DNA of 64,000 bases from JAWXBM01 sp964470455 (lineage in GTDB: Bacteria > Pseudomonadota > Gammaproteobacteria > Xanthomonadales > SZUA-36): contig CAYYCX010000012.1 in the NCBI GenBank assembly GCA_964470455.1, forward strand, positions 3,538 through 67,537, written 5' to 3'. A program made the translations under genes and the position numbers. Positions within the stretch are counted from its first letter, which is position 1. The number at the start of each line of letters is the position of its first letter. The notes beneath the pieces are model-generated. The model ran no database searches. It had not been told where the DNA came from and worked only from the letters and a program-made list of their open reading frames with translations. Below are positions 51,688 to 58,711 of the stretch, piece after piece.

Positions 51688-52188
51688 ATGATCAATCAGA
51701 CTCTGCGAATACAGGTGTTGCTGGGCGCTGCCCTGGTGGCAGCGTGTTTGCTATCGCCGACGTGTTTACAGGCACAGGTAAAAGGCCTGGGAAAAACCCT
51801 TCCCGATGCAGCGGAAGTGCTGGTGTTCAAGAAGTGGGTTGGGGCTACGGGTGACGAAGCCTCCGTGGAAATACAATTGGTTTGCAGCGGACTGGACGAA
51901 TTTCATACCCTGAGGGTGAATCAGGACGAACCGGACGGCTGGCTGATTGCTGAAGTACCACCGGGTGGCAGTAATTGTTCCGTGTATGAGTCGATCCGTG
52001 ACAGTTATATTCCGGATGAACGTGATTGCCACAACCTGTTGGTGCTGCCGGGTACCAGTGTCGAGTGCACACTGGTCAATACCAAGCGGGTGAAGCGTAT
52101 CGAGATGCTGAACCGCTACGGTATCGTCATGCTGATCGCTTTTATCCTTGGAGCCGGCCTGGCGGCAGTGCACCGCCAATTGCATTGA
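51688..52188 (+). CDS. Single-domain paralogue of the IPTL-CTERM proteins
   Basis: This 166-residue preprotein has a signal peptide (to about residue 30), one four-Cys domain with Cys at 66, 97, 114 and 127, and a C-terminal membrane helix. The spacing of the last three cysteines (17 and 13) equals that in domain 2 of the IPTL-CTERM proteins. Shared motifs are VFKKW, NCSVYES and ECTLVNT. The C-terminal RIEMLNRYGIVMLI and tail HRQLH look like a degenerate IPTL-CTERM signal lacking the Pro-Thr. The start codon lies 14 bases after the copy B terminator, with a weak TTGGA Shine-Dalgarno sequence, and no promoter of its own is visible, so expression may depend on readthrough. Confidence 0.82.
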   Translation: MINQTLRIQVLLGAALVAACLLSPTCLQAQVKGLGKTLPDAAEVLVFKKWVGATGDEASVEIQLVCSGLDEFHTLRVNQDEPDGWLIAEVPPGGSNCSVYESIRDSYIPDERDCHNLLVLPGTSVECTLVNTKRVKRIEMLNRYGIVMLIAFILGAGLAAVHRQLH

Positions 52189-52251
52189 GAGGCAGGCGCC
52201 AGTTGGGATGTCCAGTCGGGAAGGATTGGGGCTTGCATGCATTGACGCGAA

Positions 52252-52280
52252 TTGACATATATTTACAGAGTGTGTATGAT
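52252..52280 (+). promoter_or_regulatory. Sigma-70 promoter P3 with no evident gene
   Basis: TTGACA (52252-52257) and TATGAT (52275-52280) are 17 bases apart, and the spacer again contains ATTTACAG. Only about 30 bases after the expected start a strong hairpin begins. No open frame starts between. The convergent prmC gene ends just beyond. It either makes a short RNA or is a leftover from a deleted gene. Confidence 0.8.
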
Positions 52281-52311
52281 CCTGCCATCACACACAGGCG
52301 CTTCACCAAAT

Positions 52312-52339
52312 ACAGATCGGCAGGATGCCGGTCTGTTTT
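52312..52339. terminator. Strong hairpin terminator, possibly for both strands
   Basis: Arms ACAGATCGGCA and TGCCGGTCTGT pair over a three-base loop (one G-U pair). TTTT then GGTTT follow on the plus strand; the minus strand has a weaker T-run. It would end the P3 transcript and perhaps prmC. Confidence 0.75.
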
Positions 52340-52342
52340 GGT

Positions 52343-53188
52343 TTATGGGGTTTGTTTTTCCGCCAGACGTCCCAGGGTGATCCGCTCAATTCCGGCCAGG
52401 TCCGATTTGCTGGAGACGGAATCAAAGCCGGCGAGCCGGAACTGCTCCCGGACCTCCTTCGCCTGGTCATATCCGTGCTCAACCATCAACCAGCCATTTA
52501 AATGTAGCCGCGATGCAGCAGCTGTGCAGATTTGCCGCAACGCCTCAAGCCCGTCGCCGCCGGGGCTCAGTGCCTTGACCGGCTCAAAGCGGCAGTCTCC
52601 TTGGCGAAGGTGCGGATCATCGCCCGCAACATAGGGTGGGTTGCTGACAATAAGGTGGAACAAGCCGTCCAGGGGCTCCAGCCAGGAACCCTGCTGTACG
52701 CTGAAATTTGCCAGCCCAAGGTTTCCCGCATTTTCCCTTGCAATGTTCACCGCGGCCTTGCTCAGGTCACTGGCCTGTACCAGGCAGGCCGGACGTTCTT
52801 TGGCAATCGCCAGCCCGATGGCGCCGCTTCCGGTACCCAAATCGGCCACCCGCCAGGCAGCATCGGCGGGGATCTTTTCAAGCGCGGATTCAACCAGCAA
52901 TTCCGTCTCCGGCCTGGGGATCAGGACATCGGGGGAAATTTTGAGCTCAAAGGTCCAGAAGGACCGCTTGCCCACCAGGTAGGCGATGGGTTCGCCCCGT
53001 TCACGGCGGCGGATCAATGCCAGGAATTCAGCACGGCGCCGGAGTGGCACCACCAGGTCGGGGTTGGCGAACAGGAAAGAGCGGCTGACCTCAAGGGCAT
53101 GGCACAGCAGGATTTCTGCTTCCATGCGAGCCAGTGGATCGGGCGCCAGCTTTCCCTGGGCGCAAAGCAGTAAGGACCTGATCGTCAT
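52343..53188 (-). CDS. prmC: Release factor glutamine methyltransferase PrmC
   Basis: PrmC (HemK), 281 residues, methylates the GGQ glutamine of release factors RF1 and RF2. The N-terminal helical domain recognises the factor. The C-terminal SAM domain has RPETELLVESAL, ADLGTGSGAIGLAIAKE and the catalytic NPPY motif. Unusually it stands alone; in many gammaproteobacteria it is downstream of prfA, which is not in this window. It is convergent with the P3 transcript. Confidence 0.95.
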   Translation of the reverse strand: MTIRSLLLCAQGKLAPDPLARMEAEILLCHALEVSRSFLFANPDLVVPLRRRAEFLALIRRRERGEPIAYLVGKRSFWTFELKISPDVLIPRPETELLVESALEKIPADAAWRVADLGTGSGAIGLAIAKERPACLVQASDLSKAAVNIARENAGNLGLANFSVQQGSWLEPLDGLFHLIVSNPPYVAGDDPHLRQGDCRFEPVKALSPGGDGLEALRQICTAAASRLHLNGWLMVEHGYDQAKEVREQFRLAGFDSVSSKSDLAGIERITLGRLAEKQTP

Positions 53189-53257
53189 GTGGTGTTCAAC
53201 AGGATTCTTCGCATTCGCGCCAGGCCCATCCGTTCCATGTGCGGAAACCTGCTCGAA

Positions 53258-56200
53258 TCACACCTGATCGCCGCTTCGCATGCGGGTTGATGATCCGGTT
53301 GACCGGGTAGGCTTTTCCCTGGATACGCGCTTCGGTTTGGCTGGCAACGCGTGAGCCCAGGCACTACGCCACCAGATTCCGAACCGTTCCAGCGCAATAT
53401 AAAGGGCGGGAATCAGGAACAAGGTGATCGCAGTTGCGAACAGGATGCCAAAGGCCAGCGATGTGGCCATCGGAATCACCAACTGCGCCTGCAGGCTGGT
53501 TTCCAGTACGATGGGCACCAGTCCGAAGAACGTGGTCAGTGAAGTCAACAGGATGGCGCGGAATCGTTTGCGCGTTGCGTCCACCACGGCCTGCCTGAGT
53601 TCTACCCCGAGTTGCCGCTCGCGATTGACGAAGTCCACCAGGATAAGGCTGTCATTCACCACCACCCCAGCCAGCGCTATCAGGCCAAAGAAGCTCAGCA
53701 CGCTGACCTGGATGCCCAACAGCAAATGTCCGAGCAGGGCGCCGATGGCGCCGAAGGGAATCACCGACATGATGATCAGCGGCTGCGAATAGGACTTCAG
53801 CGGAATGGCCATCAGTGCGTAAATCATGAACAGGGCAAATGCGGCTCCCTTGATCAGGTCAACCTGTACTTCCTGCATGCTGCGTGATGCACCGCTGAGT
53901 CGGTAGCGAACGCCCGGAAATTGTTCCAGCACTTCCGGCAACTCAACATTCAGGATGTCCGCGGTTATCTTGCCGGGTTCATACTTTTCCTGGTCCACTT
54001 CAGCCGAAATGCGGATGGCGCGTTCGCGATCGAATCGCTGGATGCGATTGGGAGTTTCGGAAAACTCAACATCAGCAACGGCGCGGAACGGCACCCTGCC
54101 TCCGTCGGGTGTGCGAATGCGGATGTCATTCAGGTAGCCCACGGAATCACGCTCATCTTCGGGGTACCGCACCATGACCTTCACTTCGTCCTGGCCTCTC
54201 TGGATGCGCTGTACCTCCTCACCGTAGAAGCCGGCGCGCACCTGGCGGGCCAGGTCTGTCAGAGTCAGCCCCAGGGTCTCTGCTTCGGGCTTGATATTGA
54301 GCTTGATTTCGGGGGTACCACTTTCGTGGCTGTTGCGGATATCGAACACGCCCTCGTACTGGCGAATGCGGCGCTCCAGTTCGGCAGCTGCACGGCTCAC
54401 CTGGTTGATATTGCTGCCGATCAGCTGCAGGGAAATATCCGGGCCTCCGCCGGGACCGCCCGCCGCGCCTTCAAAGCCCAGTGTTTTTACGCCAGGAATA
54501 TCACCCGTTTCCGCCCGCCAGCGGCGCAGAACCTCTGGCCCGCTGATAAGAGTTCCTTCCTTTACCAGTTCGGTGATGATCTGCCCCTGTGTGTCGGAAT
54601 TCACCCAGGAATTCACGCTGGTCACGACACTGCCGGGCTCCAGGCCGTTTTCCTGGCTGACCTGGCGGTCGACTTCCCACAGCGCCTCCTGCACCCGGCG
54701 CACCGCCGCCTCGGTTTTGGCTGGAGCCGTGCCTTCGTTCATCTCGATCTGCACTTGCAGGAAATCCGAAACGATATCCGGGAAGAAAACGAACTTGAGA
54801 ACGCCACCGGCCAGCAGCCCGATGGAAAGGATCAGCATCGCGATGAATGAGGAAAGTACCAGGCCCGGGTGATTCAGTGACTTTTCCAGCAAGGGCACAT
54901 ACCGGTTGTCAACGAAGTGATGCAGACCCTCACTGAAAAATCGCTGGAAGCGCACAAACGGGTTACGCGTGGTTTTGCCATAGTGACGAATCTTCATGTG
55001 CGAGAGATGCGCCGGCAGGATGAGCTTGGATTCAACCAGCGAAAACACCAGGCAAAGTATGACCACCCAGCCAATGGCGGCAAAAAATTCCCCCTGAAAG
55101 CCCGAGATCATCAGGATGGGCAGGAATGCCGCGATGGTGGTGAGCACGCCAAATGTCGCGGGAACAGCCACCTGCTGCACGCCTTCGACGATATTTTCCA
55201 CGGAATGACCCTTGGCGCGCATATTGGTGTATGCGCTTTCGCCAATGACGATGGCGTCGTCAACCACGATTCCCAGCACCAGGATGAATCCAAACAGGCT
55301 GAGCATGTTGACGCTGACGTCCACTACAGGCATGAGGAAAAACGTGCCCAGGAACGCGATCGGCAAACCAACCATTACCCAGAATGCCAGCTTCAGGCGC
55401 AGGAACAGGGTCAGGATCAGGAATACCAGGGCGGCACCCATCACCATATTCTCGAGCATCAGGTCCAGCCGGTCCTTGAGGTAGTAACTCACATCGGCCC
55501 AGGCCGCGATCTGCAGATCCGCGGGAAGGGAGGCCTGCTTCTGTTGCACCCATTCCTGCACCGTGGCGGAAATTTCCAGGTCGCTCTGCGAGCCTACCGA
55601 CATCACCTGGATGGTGATCGCCGGCTGGTTGTTGTATTCGGAAAACCACTCCCCTTCAACGAACCCATCCTTGATGGTGGCCACATCTTTCAGTCGCAGC
55701 CGGGTTCCGTCGGGGTTGGTGCGGATGACGATGTCCTCGAAGTCCTTGCCGGTATAGGCCTGGCCCTTGGTGCGCACCAGTACATCGCCCGCATCCGAGC
55801 GTATGCTGCCGGCCGAGAGGTCCAGCGAACTGCGTCGCACGGCGTTGGCCACTTCAATCAGGGTCAGGTCAAAGGACTGCAAGTCGAATTCGCTGACCTC
55901 TATACTGATTTCATACGGCCGTGAACCGAGGATTTCAGCGCGGGTAATGCCGGGCAGGGTGACGATTTCATTGCGGATCTGCTTGGAAAATTCCTTCAGC
56001 GTGCGCTCGCTGACGCTGCCATACACACTGACCATCACCACCTGCTGCTGGAACGTGTTGCGCGCGATGATGGGCTTTTCGGTATTTTCCGGGAATGTGG
56101 AAATGGCATCCACGCGGTTCTTGATGATGTCCATGACATCAACCACTTCGTAATCGGCGTCGATTTCCGCGGTTACCGAGCCCATGCCGCGACTGGCGTT

Positions 56201-56473
56201 GGAAATGATTTCATGGATGCCTTCAACGTCCTGGATGGCCTCTTCGATCTTGATGACCACGCCTTCCTCTACGTCTTCAGGCGTGGCCCCCAGGAAAGGA
56301 ACGCTGATCGTGACGTAATTGGTTTCGACCCGTGGCTGGGTTTCTTTTTTGATGGACGCTGCCGAAACCAGCCCGCCAACAATCAGGATGAACATCAGCA
56401 GGTTGGCCGCCACCGAGTTCCTGGCAAACCAGGAAATCAGCGCGTTGAAGGGGTCGTGTTTTTCCATGCTCAT
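53258..56473 (-). CDS. RND-family efflux pump permease (HAE1/MexB-like)
   Basis: The 1071-residue RND transporter has one membrane helix at the N-terminus, six in each of two groups, and two large periplasmic loops. Signatures include GATPEDVEEGVVIKIEEAI, the helix 4 region LVLGIVVDDAIVIGESAY with the proton-relay Asp pair, and GLIALAGVVVNDSLILVDFVNR in the second half. It would export drugs, bile salts or lipids. The start overlaps the adaptor gene stop by four bases. There is no outer-membrane factor gene here. Whether it is a multidrug or another RND type is not clear. Confidence 0.93.
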   Translation of the reverse strand: MSMEKHDPFNALISWFARNSVAANLLMFILIVGGLVSAASIKKETQPRVETNYVTISVPFLGATPEDVEEGVVIKIEEAIQDVEGIHEIISNASRGMGSVTAEIDADYEVVDVMDIIKNRVDAISTFPENTEKPIIARNTFQQQVVMVSVYGSVSERTLKEFSKQIRNEIVTLPGITRAEILGSRPYEISIEVSEFDLQSFDLTLIEVANAVRRSSLDLSAGSIRSDAGDVLVRTKGQAYTGKDFEDIVIRTNPDGTRLRLKDVATIKDGFVEGEWFSEYNNQPAITIQVMSVGSQSDLEISATVQEWVQQKQASLPADLQIAAWADVSYYLKDRLDLMLENMVMGAALVFLILTLFLRLKLAFWVMVGLPIAFLGTFFLMPVVDVSVNMLSLFGFILVLGIVVDDAIVIGESAYTNMRAKGHSVENIVEGVQQVAVPATFGVLTTIAAFLPILMISGFQGEFFAAIGWVVILCLVFSLVESKLILPAHLSHMKIRHYGKTTRNPFVRFQRFFSEGLHHFVDNRYVPLLEKSLNHPGLVLSSFIAMLILSIGLLAGGVLKFVFFPDIVSDFLQVQIEMNEGTAPAKTEAAVRRVQEALWEVDRQVSQENGLEPGSVVTSVNSWVNSDTQGQIITELVKEGTLISGPEVLRRWRAETGDIPGVKTLGFEGAAGGPGGGPDISLQLIGSNINQVSRAAAELERRIRQYEGVFDIRNSHESGTPEIKLNIKPEAETLGLTLTDLARQVRAGFYGEEVQRIQRGQDEVKVMVRYPEDERDSVGYLNDIRIRTPDGGRVPFRAVADVEFSETPNRIQRFDRERAIRISAEVDQEKYEPGKITADILNVELPEVLEQFPGVRYRLSGASRSMQEVQVDLIKGAAFALFMIYALMAIPLKSYSQPLIIMSVIPFGAIGALLGHLLLGIQVSVLSFFGLIALAGVVVNDSLILVDFVNRERQLGVELRQAVVDATRKRFRAILLTSLTTFFGLVPIVLETSLQAQLVIPMATSLAFGILFATAITLFLIPALYIALERFGIWWRSAWAHALPAKPKRVSREKPTRSTGSSTRMRSGDQV

Positions 56474-57705
56474 GGCTGGTATTCCGTTTCGGCCAGTGCC
56501 CCGGATTGCGTTTCTGCTTCCACGGACGAATTTTCGGCAATCGCCAGTTTGCTGCCTGGAATGGCTGCCTCGATGGCGGTGACGACTACTCGGTCACCGG
56601 CCTTCAGGCCGCTACCTATGTAAACCACCTGTGGTTCAGCCCGTACGATACTGACCTGGCGGATTTCCAGTTCGTTCTCAGAGTTTGCCAGCAATACGGA
56701 CTGATCCTCATGCAGTGCCATGCGCGGAAGGCTGACCACGTTGTCCAGCCAGATTCCCTCGATTTCGGCCCGGACAAAGGTACCCATGCGCAGTTCAGCC
56801 TGCCGGCTTTTGCCCAACACTGCGTAAGGGTCGGTGACCTGGGCCACGGCGTACACCACGCGGCTGTCCTGGTCAACCACGCCTTCCGTGCGCACGATTT
56901 CACCTTTCCAGGAGCCCGGCAGGCCACTGCCTTCTGCGCTCAGGTATACCGGGACGGGATCGTGCGGCTCATTGCCCACCGCGCTGCCGGCAGCACTGGG
57001 CAGGTTCAGGAACTTCAGGTCTTCGACCGCCAGTGGCAGGCGGATTTCCGCGATATCGATCGCGAAGCTCACACCCAGCGCGGTTCCGGGAGCGACATAC
57101 TGGCCAATATCGACCTGCTTGCTTCGCACCAGCCCGTCGTAGGGCGCCCTGATCGATGTTCGGTCCAGGTCACGCTGCGCTTTCAGCAGGTCGGCTTCTG
57201 CGGCCTTGACTCCGGCCAGGGCTTCCGCCAACTGGGGTTTGCGCAGGGTAAGTTCTGAGGGCTCCCCGGTACGGCCCAGGTTTTGCCAGTCCTTCAACGC
57301 CTGCTCAGAGCGGGCCTTCTGGTCGGCGTATTGCGCCTGGCGGGAGGCCAGGTTGGCCTCAGCCCGTTTCAGCGCGGCATCGTAGTCGCTGGGATCGATG
57401 CGCAGCAACACTTCGCCCTGCTCGAAAAAACCGCCGGCAACGAAATTGCTCGAGACGCTGATGACCTTCCCCGCAACTTCCGCCACCAGTACCGTTTCGG
57501 TGCGTGGCAGCACGCTTCCCTGGGAACCGATCATGAGGTGCATGGACTCCGGTTTTACGGTGATCACATCCACCAACTGGGCCTTGGGACCTTCATCCTT
57601 GCGTTCCGGGCGTTTCCCCTTGGAAATGGCAACCATTGCAAACACCACAGCCAGTGATGTCAGGATGATTATCAGGGGCAGGGTGTAACGCAAAAATTTC
57701 TTCAT
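56470..57705 (-). CDS. RND efflux periplasmic adaptor (membrane-fusion protein)
   Basis: This 411-residue protein has an N-terminal membrane or signal helix (LRYTLPLIIILTSLAVVFAM). A lipoyl domain of MFP type spans residues 60-210, beginning VLVAEVAGKVISVSSNFVAGG and closing with RTSIRAPYDGLVRSKQVDIG. A helical hairpin lies between the two halves, and a beta-barrel and proximal domain follow. It pairs with the RND permease to reach an outer-membrane channel. I start at the second ATG of the longest frame, which gives Met-Lys-Lys before the hydrophobic segment. Confidence 0.92.
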   Translation of the reverse strand: MKKFLRYTLPLIIILTSLAVVFAMVAISKGKRPERKDEGPKAQLVDVITVKPESMHLMIGSQGSVLPRTETVLVAEVAGKVISVSSNFVAGGFFEQGEVLLRIDPSDYDAALKRAEANLASRQAQYADQKARSEQALKDWQNLGRTGEPSELTLRKPQLAEALAGVKAAEADLLKAQRDLDRTSIRAPYDGLVRSKQVDIGQYVAPGTALGVSFAIDIAEIRLPLAVEDLKFLNLPSAAGSAVGNEPHDPVPVYLSAEGSGLPGSWKGEIVRTEGVVDQDSRVVYAVAQVTDPYAVLGKSRQAELRMGTFVRAEIEGIWLDNVVSLPRMALHEDQSVLLANSENELEIRQVSIVRAEPQVVYIGSGLKAGDRVVVTAIEAAIPGSKLAIAENSSVEAETQSGALAETEYQP

Positions 57706-57941
57706 TCCTGAACACTCCAAAGGCCCCGGTGCGGGGATTTACTCTTGTTATGGAGTGCAATTATCCCAGTTGGGTCGAGCAACGTCATAGGGCAAAAGCC
57801 ATGTACAATGCACTTTTTGTTTTTGGGCTTGGTGCCCGGGCTCGCAAGGAAGATGGGTTGTCCCCATATTAAAAACGTGAGCAGAGGTTCAAACGATCAT
57901 GTCCGGGACAAACGAAAGCGAGCAATAGGGAAAGTCGAGTA

Positions 57942-58709
57942 ATGGGAATTACGCTGAAATCAAAAGCGGAAATCGAGGAAATGCGCGTGGCGGGGCAACT
58001 GGCTGCCGAAGTGCTGCGCATGATTGCGGACCATGTGAAGCCCGGCATCACCACCGGCGAGCTGGATGAAATCTGTCACCGTTACATCACCGAAACCCAG
58101 CAGGCCATTCCCGCCCCGTTGAATTACAAGGGCTTTCCCAAGTCGATCTGCACTTCGGTCAACCACGTGATTTGCCATGGAATTCCGGGCGACAAGGTGC
58201 TGAAGGACGGCGATATCATCAATATCGATGTAACCGTCATCAAGAATGGCTGGCACGGTGATACCAGCAAGATGTTCCAGGTGGGAACCCCGACCATCAA
58301 GGGCCAGCGCGTAAGCGACATTGCGCACCAATGCATGGTTACCGGCATTGAGATGGTGCGTCCGGGAATACGCCTGGGCGACATTGGCCACGCCATCCAG
58401 AAGGTGGCGGAAAGCCAGGGGTGTTCCATCGTGCGCGAATATTGCGGCCACGGCATCGGGCGGATTTTTCACGAAGACCCCCAGGTGCTGCACTACGGCC
58501 GCCCCGACAGTGGCGAAATGCTGGTACCCGGCATGGTGTTCACGATTGAACCCATGGTCAATCTCGGGCGGCGCGAAACGCGCCTGATGCCCGATGGCTG
58601 GACTGTCATTACCAAGGACCGCAGCCTGTCCGCGCAGTGGGAACACACCATCGCAGTGACAGAGGAGGGATTCGATGTACTGACCCGGCTGCCTGACGAC
58701 CCCATCTGA
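57942..58709 (+). CDS. map: Methionine aminopeptidase type I
   Basis: Map, 255 residues, removes the initiator Met from nascent proteins. It has all five metal ligands: Asp in INIDVTVI, Asp in HGDTSKMF, His in GHGIGRIFHEDPQV, Glu in FTIEPMVN and Glu in QWEHTIAVTE, and the His of NHVICHGIPGD. Length is typical. It begins the map-glnD-dapD operon; in E. coli this operon is divergent from rpsB, but here about 37 kb separate them. Confidence 0.97.
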   Translation: MGITLKSKAEIEEMRVAGQLAAEVLRMIADHVKPGITTGELDEICHRYITETQQAIPAPLNYKGFPKSICTSVNHVICHGIPGDKVLKDGDIINIDVTVIKNGWHGDTSKMFQVGTPTIKGQRVSDIAHQCMVTGIEMVRPGIRLGDIGHAIQKVAESQGCSIVREYCGHGIGRIFHEDPQVLHYGRPDSGEMLVPGMVFTIEPMVNLGRRETRLMPDGWTVITKDRSLSAQWEHTIAVTEEGFDVLTRLPDDPI

Positions 58710-58711
58710 CC

